The notes: generated from the sequence alone by a model not told the origin. Shown: positions 26,328 to 37,887, counted from the first letter of the stretch. The stretch is 59,523 bases of DNA from Clostridia bacterium (GCA_025997155.1 BNUF01000002.1:1-59523), one strand, 5' to 3'. Numbers and translations are program-made.

Positions 26328-27074
26328 GTGGGAAGAAAAAAAATTATAGCGGGCAACTGGAAGATGAACGGAACTCCCACGGAGGCGGTCGCCCTCGCGA
26401 ATTCTCTTAAAGATAAAATATCGGGCTCAGCGTCGGACGTCGTTTTCTGCGTTCCCGCGATTGACATTATCCCCGTGCTCGAGGCGGTAAAAGGCACGGA
26501 CATACAGGTCGGGGCGCAAAACATTCATTTTGAGGAGAGCGGCGCGTTCACGGGCGAAATTTCGGCGAAAATGCTGGTTGACGTCGGGGTTAAATATGTC
26601 GTTCTGGGACATTCCGAACGCCGCCAGTATTTTGCGGAAACGGACGAAACTGTAAACAAAAAGGTTCTTACGGCAATCAAAAACGGGCTTATCCCGATTG
26701 TGTGCGTCGGCGAAAGTCTGACACAGCGCGAGCAGGGCATCACCGTCGATTTGGTGCGGTTGCAGACAAAAATCGCCTTCAAGGACGTGACCGCGCAGGA
26801 CGCTAAAAAATCCGTAATCGCCTATGAGCCAATCTGGGCAATCGGCACGGGCAAAACCGCGACAAACGCGGAGGCGCAGGAAGTTTGCGCGGCAATCCGT
26901 CAAGTCGTTCGTGAAATCTATGACGACGCGACGGCGGAGGAAATCCGCGTGCAGTACGGCGGCAGCGTAAACGGCGGCAACGCGTCGGCGTTGTTTGCCG
27001 AGGCGGACATAGACGGCGGGCTTGTCGGCGGAGCGTCGCTTAAACCTGAATTTGAAAAAATTGTAAATTATTGA
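26328..27074 (+). CDS. tpiA: Triosephosphate isomerase
   Basis: Interconverts dihydroxyacetone phosphate and glyceraldehyde-3-phosphate. 248 residues from GTG 26328 with an AGGAGG site 9 nt upstream. The active site is complete: NWKMNGT (Lys ~12), GHSERRQYF (His ~94), [11 protein letters not shown] (Glu ~166) and the phosphate loop [10 protein letters not shown]. It follows pgk by 12 nt in the same operon. Confidence 0.97.
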   Translation: MGRKKIIAGNWKMNGTPTEAVALANSLKDKISGSASDVVFCVPAIDIIPVLEAVKGTDIQVGAQNIHFEESGAFTGEISAKMLVDVGVKYVVLGHSERRQYFAETDETVNKKVLTAIKNGLIPIVCVGESLTQREQGITVDLVRLQTKIAFKDVTAQDAKKSVIAYEPIWAIGTGKTATNAEAQEVCAAIRQVVREIYDDATAEEIRVQYGGSVNGGNASALFAEADIDGGLVGGASLKPEFEKIVNY

Positions 27075-27078
27075 AAAA

Positions 27079-27105
27079 GAGGGCTGCCAATGGCGGCCCT
27101 TTATT
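27079..27105 (+). terminator. Weak terminator or attenuating hairpin between tpiA and gpmI
   Basis: GGGCTGCC and GGCGGCCC form an 8-bp stem with one G-U pair and an AAT loop, followed by TTTATT. It may reduce rather than stop transcription into gpmI. Confidence 0.6.
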
Positions 27106-27123
27106 AGAAGAGGGTTATAATAT

Positions 27124-30002
<2,879 letters not shown>

Positions 30003-30006
30003 ATTG

Positions 30007-30034
30007 TTGACATTTTACACGTATGTTATATAAT
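30007..30034 (+). promoter_or_regulatory. Sigma-A-type promoter of the flagellin gene
   Basis: TTGACA at 30007-30012, a 16-nt spacer and TATAAT at 30029-30034. No sigma-D (TAAA-N15-GCCGATAA) box was seen, so this flagellin may not be under the usual late flagellar control. Confidence 0.75.
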
Positions 30035-30100
30035 GTAATATAGTTATAATGTCGATATTGTAGGTATATATAGGAATACAGACACACGGAGGTGATTGCT

Positions 30101-30898
30101 ATGAGCGCAATAAGTGACGTAAGCAGACAAGTTTACAGCACGTACCAACAACTTTCCTCGGCAAAGCGCATAAACTCCGCGAGTGACGACGCGGCGGGGC
30201 TCGCTATTTCCGAAAAAATACGCTCCCAGATTAACGGGCTGGAACGCGGAACGCAAAACACCCTTGACATGGGGAATTTGCTGAAAACCGCCGAGGGCGG
30301 GCTTTCGGGAATCAACGACGCGTTGCAGCGTATCCGCGAACTCACGGTTCAGGCATCGAACGGGATATACGGCGACGACGACATTTCGTATATGCAAGAG
30401 GAAGTCAGCCAGTTGCTCGACCATATCGACCAGACTTCAAAATACACGGAATTCAACGGGAAAAAACTCCTTAAGGGTACGACAAACAATCTTCACACCG
30501 CGTCAAGCGCGAACGGCGACGGTATGACGGCAAGCACGGGCAGTTTCTCCCTTGACGATTTAGGGCTTCGCGGGTTCGACCTCACCAAACTTGACCTCGG
30601 GAGGTCCGAAAAGAACCCGAAACAAGACGCGGCTTTTGACGCAATCGACAGCGCGCTCGGCAAAGTCAACAGGCAACGCTCAAAAATCGGCGCGCAGGAA
30701 AATCGGCTTGAGTACGCGGTAAACTCCAACGAAACGTCCTACATTAACCAAATGCAGGCGCTAAGCAACGTCGCCGACGCGAATTTCGCAAAAGCGACGA
30801 CTAGGTTAAGCACCGCGAACGTTTTGTCAAGCTATCAGCAATTCGCTCAGCAACAGAAAATGACCCAGCAAGGAAACTTTATCTCCCTGCTAGCATAG
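30101..30898 (+). CDS. Minimal flagellin
   Basis: A 265-residue flagellin made almost only of the conserved ends: N-terminal D0/D1 helices (INSASDDAAGLAISEKIRSQ, LLKTAEGGLSGINDALQRI, RELTVQASNG) and C-terminal helix (GAQENRLEYAV, NVADANFAKATTRLSTANVL). There is little variable middle region. The N-terminus is shorter than usual: the MRINHNISALN-type start is replaced by MSAISDVSRQVYSTYQQ. ATG 30101 has a GGAGGTG site. It is a lone flagellar gene in a metabolic setting. It could be a filament protein or a flagellin-like export substrate. Confidence 0.88.
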   Translation: MSAISDVSRQVYSTYQQLSSAKRINSASDDAAGLAISEKIRSQINGLERGTQNTLDMGNLLKTAEGGLSGINDALQRIRELTVQASNGIYGDDDISYMQEEVSQLLDHIDQTSKYTEFNGKKLLKGTTNNLHTASSANGDGMTASTGSFSLDDLGLRGFDLTKLDLGRSEKNPKQDAAFDAIDSALGKVNRQRSKIGAQENRLEYAVNSNETSYINQMQALSNVADANFAKATTRLSTANVLSSYQQFAQQQKMTQQGNFISLLA

Positions 30899-30905
30899 TA
30901 CAAAC

Positions 30906-30941
30906 AAAGCTCATTGTCAAAAGGCAATGGGCTTTTAATAG
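30906..30941 (+). terminator. Terminator after the flagellin gene
   Basis: AAGCTCATTG pairs with CAATGGGCTT (one G-U) around a TCAAAAGG loop, followed by TTAATA. It separates flagellin from trpE. The 53-nt gap leaves no room for a T-box or trp leader. Confidence 0.75.
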
Positions 30942-30951
30942 GAGTTATAAA

Positions 30952-32448
30952 ATGGAAATATACCCCAATTTAGATACCGCAGAGGGACTCTCGAGGGAAT
31001 ACGGGAAAATCCCCGTTATGTCGCGTGCAATGGCGGATATGACGACCCCTGTCAACCTTTTTCTCGCGGTAAAAGAGAAATACCCCCTTTGTTACCTTAT
31101 GGAGAGTGCGGAAACGAATCAAGTGTACGGACGGTATTCTTTTGTCGGATATGACGTGTCAACAAGGATTACGTTCAAGGACGGGAAGTTAAGAATCGCG
31201 CAGAGAAACGCCGCCGATTCCGAAACCGTTACGGAGACGGAAACCTCCGACCCTTTCTTGATTCTTGATAAACATATCAAACGGAATATAAGCCCGATTT
31301 TGCCTAGTATGCCGAAATTCACCTGCGGACTTTCGGGCTATTTCGGGTACGACACCGTGAGATACGCCGAGCCGACCGTAAAGGACTGCCCGACAGACGA
31401 CCTCCGCACCCCCGAAATCGACCTTGTGGACTGTCGGCGGATTATCGTTTTTGACCACCACAAAGCGAGCGTCACATTGATTACGAATATCACGGGCGAC
31501 TGGGACGATTCTTTGCCCCTTGCCGAAAAGTATTCTAACGCCGAAAATATACTTAAAGAAATGTCGGAAACCGTCAACACGGCGTACCCGCAAAAACTCT
31601 ATGCGTATGACAAAAAGTTCACGATTTCGAGCCTTGTGTCTCAGGAGCTTTTTACAGAAAATGTAAGACGCGCCAAAGACTACATTACAAACGGCGACAT
31701 TTTTCAAGTCGTTCTCTCCCGCCGCGTCGACATTTCAGACCCGCCCGACCCCGTGAGCGTCTATCGGAGCTTGCGTTCCTTTGAGCCGTCGCCGTATATG
31801 TATTGTTTCAGTTTCGGGGACACGGCAGTCGTCGGGTCGTCTCCCGAAAAACTTGTCAGTGTCGAAAACGGACTTGTAGTCACGAACCCGATTGCGGGGA
31901 CGATACGGCGCGGAGCGGACGCCAAAGAGGACGCGAACAACGAACGCAAACTAATCAATGACGAAAAGGAACGCGCCGAACATATTATGCTCGTGGATTT
32001 AAGCCGAAACGACATCGGCAAAATCTGCGACTTCGGGACGGTGAACGTTGACAAATTTATGGAAATCGGCAAATACTCCAAACTTATGCACATTGTAAGT
32101 CAAGTCAGCGGCAACCTCAAAAAGGATTTGGGGCTTCTTTCGGTGCTTGGCGCGGTGCTTCCCGCAGGCACTCTTTCGGGAGCTCCGAAAATCCGCGCAA
32201 TGCAGATTATAGACGAGCTCGAACCCGCAAAACGCGGGCTTTACGGCGGCGCAATCGGCTACATCGGCTACAACGGAATAATGGATATGTGCATTGCAAT
32301 CCGCACGGCGTTTTTCAAGGACGGCAAGGCGTATATCCAATCGGGCGCGGGAATCGTCGCGGATTCCGACCCCTTGCGCGAATTTGAGGAAAGCCGCACA
32401 AAATCCGCCGCAATGCTGTCGGCGTTTGAAAAGGCGGGTGAAATCTGA
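30952..32448 (+). CDS. trpE: Anthranilate synthase component I
   Basis: Forms anthranilate from chorismate with ammonia from TrpG. 498 residues with the tryptophan-binding N-terminal domain (LMESAETNQVYGRYSFVG) and the chorismate-binding domain (IFQVVLSRR, YMYCFSFGD, PIAGTIRRG, EHIMLVDLSRNDIGKI, LPAGTLSGAPKIRAM, IQSGAGIVADSDP). The LMES element suggests feedback inhibition by tryptophan. ATG 30952 has an AGGAG site. The last base of its stop is shared with the start of trpGD (TGATG). No attenuator is seen upstream. Confidence 0.96.
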   Translation: MEIYPNLDTAEGLSREYGKIPVMSRAMADMTTPVNLFLAVKEKYPLCYLMESAETNQVYGRYSFVGYDVSTRITFKDGKLRIAQRNAADSETVTETETSDPFLILDKHIKRNISPILPSMPKFTCGLSGYFGYDTVRYAEPTVKDCPTDDLRTPEIDLVDCRRIIVFDHHKASVTLITNITGDWDDSLPLAEKYSNAENILKEMSETVNTAYPQKLYAYDKKFTISSLVSQELFTENVRRAKDYITNGDIFQVVLSRRVDISDPPDPVSVYRSLRSFEPSPYMYCFSFGDTAVVGSSPEKLVSVENGLVVTNPIAGTIRRGADAKEDANNERKLINDEKERAEHIMLVDLSRNDIGKICDFGTVNVDKFMEIGKYSKLMHIVSQVSGNLKKDLGLLSVLGAVLPAGTLSGAPKIRAMQIIDELEPAKRGLYGGAIGYIGYNGIMDMCIAIRTAFFKDGKAYIQSGAGIVADSDPLREFEESRTKSAAMLSAFEKAGEI

Positions 32449-34076
32449 TGATTCTTATAATTGATAATTACGATTCGTTTACGTATAATTTGTATCAATA
32501 TGTCGGGGAAATGGCGAACGACGAAATATTGGTAATCCGAAACGACGCGAAAACCCTTGAGGAGATACACGCGCTCGCCCCGACGGTTATTATCATCTCG
32601 CCGGGTCCCGGCTACCCAAAGGACGCGGGGCTTACAATACCAGTCGTGCGGGAGTTCGCGGGGAAAACCCCGATTTTGGGCGTTTGCCTTGGTTTTCAGG
32701 GAATCGTCGAGGCGTTTGGCGGAAAAATTATCAAGGCGAAAACCCTTATGCACGGCAAAAGCTGTTCGGCGAATCTCGACCTCTCCTGTTCTCTGTTTGA
32801 GGGATTGCCAAGCGCGGCAGTTGTTGCGCGGTATCATTCGCTTGCCGCCGAACCGTCGAGTTTGCCGAGTGTGCTTAAGGTGACGGCGACCGCTCCTGAC
32901 GGCGAAATTATGGCAGTCGCCCACAACGAGTATCCGCTGTACGGCGTGCAGTTCCACCCCGAATCGATAATGACAAATTTTGGAAAAAAAATTCTGCGTA
33001 ACTTCCTCTCACAGGCGGGGATTTCTTTGCGTCCCGATAATAACACCGAAATCAAGGCGGACGCGCTTAAACCGTATATACAAAAAGTCGTTGTGTCGGA
33101 AAATCTTTCAGAGTCGGAAGCTCTTGACGCAATGGACAACATAATGAGCGGCAACGCCACAAACGCGCAAATCGGCTCGTTTCTTACGGCAATGCGGATG
33201 AAGGGCGAGACGACCGAGGAAATCACGGGGTTCGCAAAATCAATGCGGGGCAAGGCTCTTGCTATGGAGGAGCTTAAAAACACGATAGACATTGTGGGGA
33301 CGGGCGGCGACCTTGCGCGTACTTTCAACATTTCCACAACGTCGGCTTTTGTCGTCGCGGCGGCGGGCGTTCGCGTCTCGAAACACGGCAACAGGAGCGT
33401 GTCGTCCCTAAGCGGGAGCGCGGACGTTCTCGAAGCTCTTGGCGTTAAAATCGACATTTCCCCCGAACAGGCGATTGCCTGCCTTAACGAAACAAACCTC
33501 TGCTTTATGTTCGCGCCTGTTTTTCATAAATCAATGCGTTTTGCCGCTCCGCCCAGAAAAGAAATCGGAGTGCGAAGCGTCTTCAATATCCTGGGGCCTC
33601 TCACAAACCCCGCGAAAGCCGAGTATATGCTGCTTGGCGTATATGACTCCGCGATTATGGAGCAAATGGCGAACGTTCTTGGCAACCTTGGCGTAAAACG
33701 CGCGCTCGTGGTACACGGCAAAGACGGACTGGACGAAGTGACCGTCACGGGACGCACGGAAATTTGCGAAATCGACGACACGGGGCGAATCACGAAATAC
33801 GAAATCTCGCCAGAGGATTTCGGGCTGCCTCTATACAAACCCTCCGACTTGGTAGGCGGCAACGCGAAGGACAACGCTAAAATCCTGCTTAATATATTAA
33901 ACGGCGAAAAAGGAGCGAAACGCGACACGGTAGTTATGAACTCGGCGGCGGCTATTTTCACGGCGGGTGCTGTGCCGACCTTTGAGGACGCACTCTCCCT
34001 TGCGCAAAAGACAATCGACAGCGGCGCGGCATACGAAAAGTTACAGCAAGTAATACGCGTTACAGAATCAGTCTAA
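32448..34076 (+). CDS. trpGD: Fused anthranilate synthase component II / anthranilate phosphoribosyltransferase
   Basis: A 542-residue bifunctional protein. Residues 1-~190 are a class I glutamine amidotransferase: DNYDSFTYNL, ISPGPGYP, nucleophile Cys80 in GVCLGFQG and His in GVQFHPES. Position 83 is Phe where most TrpG have His (GVCLGHQ). Residues ~205-542 are TrpD: DIVGTGGDLARTFNIST, KHGNRSVSSLSGSADVLEALG and GVRSVFNILGPLTNPA. TrpGD fusions are known in enterobacteria and some Firmicutes. trpC, F, B and A are not in the window. Confidence 0.96.
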   Translation: MILIIDNYDSFTYNLYQYVGEMANDEILVIRNDAKTLEEIHALAPTVIIISPGPGYPKDAGLTIPVVREFAGKTPILGVCLGFQGIVEAFGGKIIKAKTLMHGKSCSANLDLSCSLFEGLPSAAVVARYHSLAAEPSSLPSVLKVTATAPDGEIMAVAHNEYPLYGVQFHPESIMTNFGKKILRNFLSQAGISLRPDNNTEIKADALKPYIQKVVVSENLSESEALDAMDNIMSGNATNAQIGSFLTAMRMKGETTEEITGFAKSMRGKALAMEELKNTIDIVGTGGDLARTFNISTTSAFVVAAAGVRVSKHGNRSVSSLSGSADVLEALGVKIDISPEQAIACLNETNLCFMFAPVFHKSMRFAAPPRKEIGVRSVFNILGPLTNPAKAEYMLLGVYDSAIMEQMANVLGNLGVKRALVVHGKDGLDEVTVTGRTEICEIDDTGRITKYEISPEDFGLPLYKPSDLVGGNAKDNAKILLNILNGEKGAKRDTVVMNSAAAIFTAGAVPTFEDALSLAQKTIDSGAAYEKLQQVIRVTESV

Positions 34077-34088
34077 GGAGGGTGTATT

Positions 34089-34622
34089 TTGGCGGAATAT
34101 GATATAGTTTCAAGCGAGACACTATGTACGACAAATTTATTTTCAATTCGTCACGACAAGGTGGAGATGCCGGACGGAAAAATCGCGGGACGCGACCTTG
34201 TCGTCAAGGGCGGGGCGGCGGCGATTGTTCCTGTCGATACAGACGGTAAAATTATTTTCGTAAGCCAGTACCGCCACGGATTGTTCAAAAAGACAGTCGA
34301 AATACCGGCGGGAACTCTCGACGACGAAAACGAAGACCCGCGCGATTGCGCAATCCGCGAACTTGAAGAAGAAGTTGCGAAAAAAGCGGGCAATATGGAA
34401 TTTTTGTTCACCCTGCACCCCTCTGTCGGATTCTGCTCGGAATATATAAATATTTACCTTGCGACCGACCTGACGGACGGCGTCCAAAATCTGGACGACG
34501 ACGAATTTGTCGAAATTTTGAAATTTTCCCCGAAAGACGCGCTGAAAATGATAGAAAACGGCGAAATCACAGATTCAAAGACGATTGCGGGAGTCTTGTA
34601 CTACTGCCAAAAATATGATTGA
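34089..34622 (+). CDS. NUDIX hydrolase, ADP-ribose pyrophosphatase-like
   Basis: A 177-residue protein starting at TTG 34089 after an AAGGAGGG site. The Nudix box runs from AGTLDDENEDPRD through RELEEEVAKKAG (~78-104), with the REXXEE glutamates that bind Mg2+ present. YRHGLFKKTVEIPAGTL is typical of the ADP-ribose diphosphatase (YqkG/NudF) group, which recycles ADP-ribose. It follows trpGD by 12 nt and may be co-transcribed. Confidence 0.92.
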   Translation: MAEYDIVSSETLCTTNLFSIRHDKVEMPDGKIAGRDLVVKGGAAAIVPVDTDGKIIFVSQYRHGLFKKTVEIPAGTLDDENEDPRDCAIRELEEEVAKKAGNMEFLFTLHPSVGFCSEYINIYLATDLTDGVQNLDDDEFVEILKFSPKDALKMIENGEITDSKTIAGVLYYCQKYD

Positions 34623-34647
34623 CTTATTGCCCGTTTTACTATATTAT
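34619..34647 (+). promoter_or_regulatory. Sigma-A promoter of the HPr-like gene, overlapping the upstream stop codon
   Basis: TTGACT at 34619-34624 overlaps the NUDIX gene TGA (34620-34622), then a 17-nt spacer and TATTAT at 34642-34647. An AGGAGG site precedes the ATG at 34695. Confidence 0.7.
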
Positions 34648-34694
34648 GGTAAGAGATTAGACAGAATAAAAAGGTAACAGGAGGTATATTTAAT

Positions 34695-34934
34695 ATGGCT
34701 GAAACCACTGAACTCACCATTTCTTTAAGCTCAATCGACAAGGTAAAGGCGTTTGTCGCCATCGTCTCCGCTTACGGGGGCGATTTCGACCTTTCCTCAA
34801 GCCGTTATACCGTAGACGCAAAGTCTATAATGGGTATCTTCAGTTTGGATTTGAGTTCGCCGCTTAAACTTGCAATTTACGACGCGGAAGCGGCAGGCTC
34901 AATCAAAGAGCAGCTTAAAGATTTTATCGTTTAA
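34695..34934 (+). CDS. HPr-like protein lacking the phospho-histidine
   Basis: A 79-residue protein with the HPr fold pattern. The region around regulatory Ser46 is kept (VDAKSIMGIFSLDLSSP, HPr: KSIMGVMSL), as is the final helix. The active-site loop GLHARPA with phospho-His15 is replaced by SSIDKVKAF, so it cannot carry phosphate from PEP to sugars. It may act as a regulatory, Crh-like or structural homologue; that is inference. It has its own promoter and terminator. No other PTS gene is nearby. Confidence 0.82.
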   Translation: MAETTELTISLSSIDKVKAFVAIVSAYGGDFDLSSSRYTVDAKSIMGIFSLDLSSPLKLAIYDAEAAGSIKEQLKDFIV

Positions 34935-34937
34935 TAA

Positions 34938-34970
34938 TAAAGCCCCTCATTGTGAGGGGTTATTTTTTTC
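34938..34970. terminator. Bidirectional terminator between the HPr-like and DUF885-like genes
   Basis: CCCCTCA at 34943-34949 pairs with TGAGGGG at 34953-34959, extended by a G-U and an A-T pair, with a TTG loop and T-rich flanks on both strands. The minus-strand lipoprotein stop codon lies inside the stem. Confidence 0.85.
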
Positions 34971-35891
34971 AAGCCACTTAAGAAAAATCCAGACGTTGAG
35001 ATTGCTTTTTATAGTATCAAACGGAAATGCCGCTTGCCCCAAAAGAAATTCGTGAAAATCCTTGTCGGGGTAATCCGCCGTTTCTTTGAGTTCCAAAATC
35101 TCAAGAAGTCCGCCCGCGTATGATACATAATGCGGGGGTTTTCGCTCGTCCAGTTCCTTTTTTGCCGCCTCGCAAAGAGAGAGCAGCATCATATTCTGCG
35201 CCGCCTTTATGTATTCGGGCGGCAACTCCGACCACTTATAGGAATAGTATTCGGCATACGCGGAGTATCCGTTTATGTAACTTTTGTAATTTTCGGCAAT
35301 CTCACGAACAACGGGCGGTTTGTCTTCGGAATAGGCGGCTTGGTACAGCCGCCCCGGGTACGCCTCCCTTGCCAGCGTCGTAAAAAGAATTTCGCCCTCG
35401 CTGTAACTGTACTGGTTTATATAAAGTTCGTTCCCGCCTCCGTAAAAGGCGACAGGGTACAGCCGCCCCTTATCTTTCGGCACATATTTTATTATATAAT
35501 CCGAGTCTATTTCGGGAAAATCCGCGTTCGCCGAAGCTTTTAGGTGCGTGAGTATCTTTTCGTAATCGTTCGTCGAGTACAAAAGCGGAAACGCCGTCGG
35601 CAGAAGTTTTGTGTACACGTTAAGGCTTAATCGGCAATCCTTTATCGTTTCGTCAAGAATCTGCCCGAGTTCCTCCGCGTTTTTCGACAATCCGATATTT
35701 CTAAGGAGTTTGGAATATTCGTCAACCTCCGCCGCCTGAACGCGTTCGTATTCTTTGAGTACCGCGTATTCCTCTTTTTGGGCGTCGCTTAATTTCATAT
35801 AATCAAAGCCTGACGGCTTAGAAACGGCTTGAGGGGGGTGGCTCGCGCAAGCCGTCAAAAATAAACACAGTACCAGCAAAACCTTTCTCAT
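34947..35891 (-). CDS. DUF885-like lipoprotein without metal-binding histidines
   Basis: A 314-residue lipoprotein (signal peptide, lipobox LTAC at ~12-15). The body matches Clostridial DUF885 peptidase-like proteins: ELYINQYSYSEGEILFTTLA, then REAYPGRLYQAAY and later YINGYSAYAEYYSYKW. Active members have HEGYPGHLYQ and GYVEGWATYVE; here both His of the HExxxxH motif are Arg and the later Glu is Asn, so zinc binding and catalysis are probably lost. Its ATG overlaps the era stop by 4 nt. It takes the place where recO often follows era. Confidence 0.75.
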   Translation of the reverse strand: MRKVLLVLCLFLTACASHPPQAVSKPSGFDYMKLSDAQKEEYAVLKEYERVQAAEVDEYSKLLRNIGLSKNAEELGQILDETIKDCRLSLNVYTKLLPTAFPLLYSTNDYEKILTHLKASANADFPEIDSDYIIKYVPKDKGRLYPVAFYGGGNELYINQYSYSEGEILFTTLAREAYPGRLYQAAYSEDKPPVVREIAENYKSYINGYSAYAEYYSYKWSELPPEYIKAAQNMMLLSLCEAAKKELDERKPPHYVSYAGGLLEILELKETADYPDKDFHEFLLGQAAFPFDTIKSNLNVWIFLKWLEKNNPSQ

Positions 35892-36775
35892 GAACTATAC
35901 CCCATATTTCGCAAAAGAAAATCGTCGTCCCGCCAACCCTCTTTTACCTTTACCCACGTTTGCAAATTTATCTTGACGCCCAAAAGACGCTGGGCGTCCT
36001 CTCGCGCCAGAGTCCCTATCTTTTTAAGCGTCGCCCCGTTTTTTCCGATTATGATGCCCTTGTGGGAGCGTTTTTCACAGTATATCGTGACCTCAATCGT
36101 AAGGGACTGCGGGTATTCCGTCACACGCTCGGCGACAGTCGCGATTCCGTGTGGGATTTCGTCGCGAAGCAGCAAAAGCGCCTTTTCGCGTACCAACTCC
36201 GCGATAATCTGCCGTTCAGGGCAATCCGTCAAATAATCGTCCTCAAAGTATCTAACCCCTGCGGGCAAATATTTTTTTATAATATCTACAAGTTTGTCCG
36301 TGTTTTCGGCGTTTTTCGCGGAAATCGGGATAATCTCCGAAAAACCGTAAATCCCGCGGTACGCCTCAATAATCGGCAAATCTCCGCCCGCCGCCAGCTT
36401 GTCCGTCTTGTTCACGACAAGCACAATCGGAGCTTTTGTCTGTATGCCCGAAAGCACTCCCCTATCCTCCTCCAAAAGTTTCGTCGTCGGCTCGCAGAGG
36501 TATAAAATCACGTCAATCTCCGTGAGCGCGGTCTGGACGCTTTTTTGCATATATCCGTCAAGTTTCGATTTCGCCCTGTGTATCCCGGGCGTATCCAAAA
36601 AAACCGCCTGAAACTCGTCTGTCGTAAGCACCGCCTGAACGCGGTTTCTCGTGGTTTGCGGCTTATTCGAAACAATCGCTATCTTCTCGCCTACCAAAGT
36701 GTTCATAAGCGTCGATTTTCCTACATTTGGGCGACCTATCAGCGACACGAAGCCCGACTTGAAATCCTTGTTCAT
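35888..36775 (-). CDS. era: GTPase Era
   Basis: A 295-residue GTPase that binds the 3' end of 16S rRNA in 30S assembly. G domain motifs are G1 GRPNVGKSTL (~14-23), G3 DTPGIH (~60-65), G4 NKTD (~122-125) and SAK (G5). The C-terminal KH domain carries IIGKNGATLKKIGT (~240-253) and GVKINLQTWVKVKEGW. Full length. It lies 4 nt after yerB, within the phoH-ybeY cluster. Confidence 0.97.
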   Translation of the reverse strand: MNKDFKSGFVSLIGRPNVGKSTLMNTLVGEKIAIVSNKPQTTRNRVQAVLTTDEFQAVFLDTPGIHRAKSKLDGYMQKSVQTALTEIDVILYLCEPTTKLLEEDRGVLSGIQTKAPIVLVVNKTDKLAAGGDLPIIEAYRGIYGFSEIIPISAKNAENTDKLVDIIKKYLPAGVRYFEDDYLTDCPERQIIAELVREKALLLLRDEIPHGIATVAERVTEYPQSLTIEVTIYCEKRSHKGIIIGKNGATLKKIGTLAREDAQRLLGVKINLQTWVKVKEGWRDDDFLLRNMGYSS

Positions 36776-36784
36776 TATATACCC

Positions 36785-37879
36785 CTATTCAAACGTTACA
36801 GTGCCGTTGTCTTGGAAGATACAAATCCACGTCTTGCCTTTGTTCAGGGTTAATTTGTTGCCTTTCGCGTCATAGTACTTTGTGGGAGAGTCGGCGGCGG
36901 TTTTTTCCCATGTGATTTCGGTGTATTCGCCGCCTGTGACAAGGTATCCTTTGCCCGACGAGACGAGTTTCACCTCGCGCCGCCCCGCGCTGTCGTTGTT
37001 TATAACCCACATTTTCGTAGATTGTATGATTATGTTTGATACTTTTAGGATTTCGCCCGTTTCCTCGTCGATATGAGGGGTCGTCCCGTTGTATTTTTCA
37101 AAAAGGTTCGTTTTGTGGTCATATTTGAAGACGGAGGTATAGGCGGGAGAAAACGGCACAGTCACCGTGTCGGTGAGCGTTCCCCCGTCGGGGTACGAAA
37201 ACTCGTCAAAAAATTCGAACAATCCGTCATTGTTTTTCAGCCCCGTGCGGTATCCTTTTTTTGTCACGTATTCAAAGATTTTTTCCGCGCTGGTGTACGC
37301 GCTGTGTTCGTACATTCCTTTTTGCGCGAATCTCTCGGGGTCGCGCCAAAACGCGCCGTCCCTCATTCCGTCAAGGTTGTCCGTCTTCTTCGATTTTATG
37401 TCGGAATACGCCTGCGGACTTCCGCCGAAATGCACAAAGATAGCGTCCGTGTCCCCTGCCAAAGTTATAAAATAATCCCTAGCGCTGCGTACAGTACCGA
37501 TTTTCGGGGAATCAAAATCTTTGAAAACCGCGATAATTCGGGTTATGTCGCCCTCCGCAAGCACCTCATAAAAAATATCCGCCTGCGAAATCCCGCTTTG
37601 CGGCAACGCTTTTTTCAGGTTGTTTATGACGACGGCGACAGGGCGGCGGGCGGCGACGTCTTCCTTGATATAATCCCCCGTAAGATTGTCCACGGCAAGC
37701 CCTGTCAAATCCCTCTCGGGGACTTTCGGCGGCTCCTCCGGTTCGTCCTTGATTTCGGGCGTGTTCGTTATGACGTTTATGTCGTCACGGTTTGAAAACG
37801 CCGACGATGCCTCGTTCTTTTTACATGATGTGAAAAGTAAAACCACAAGAATTACAAATAGTAATATTCGCTTGCTCAT
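36785..37879 (-). CDS. yerB: YerB-type lipoprotein (DUF3048)
   Basis: A 364-residue lipoprotein starting at ATG 37879; the GTG at 37885 overlaps the ribosome site GAGG. Lipobox FTSC at ~16-19, followed by an acidic linker. DUF3048 motifs are RRPVAVVINNLKKALPQSG, ADIFYEVLAEGDITRI and GTVRSARDYFI. The C-terminal domain ends with KTWICIFQDNGTVTF. YerB-like proteins bind cell-wall regulators in Bacillus, but the exact role is not settled. It stands where cdd normally sits between dgkA and era. Confidence 0.9.
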   Translation of the reverse strand: MSKRILLFVILVVLLFTSCKKNEASSAFSNRDDINVITNTPEIKDEPEEPPKVPERDLTGLAVDNLTGDYIKEDVAARRPVAVVINNLKKALPQSGISQADIFYEVLAEGDITRIIAVFKDFDSPKIGTVRSARDYFITLAGDTDAIFVHFGGSPQAYSDIKSKKTDNLDGMRDGAFWRDPERFAQKGMYEHSAYTSAEKIFEYVTKKGYRTGLKNNDGLFEFFDEFSYPDGGTLTDTVTVPFSPAYTSVFKYDHKTNLFEKYNGTTPHIDEETGEILKVSNIIIQSTKMWVINNDSAGRREVKLVSSGKGYLVTGGEYTEITWEKTAADSPTKYYDAKGNKLTLNKGKTWICIFQDNGTVTFE

Positions 37880-37887
37880 ATGCACCT

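Noticed and set aside
30899..30951. trp leader or T-box ahead of trpE
   Set aside because: The 53-nt gap contains only the flagellin terminator and the ribosome site.
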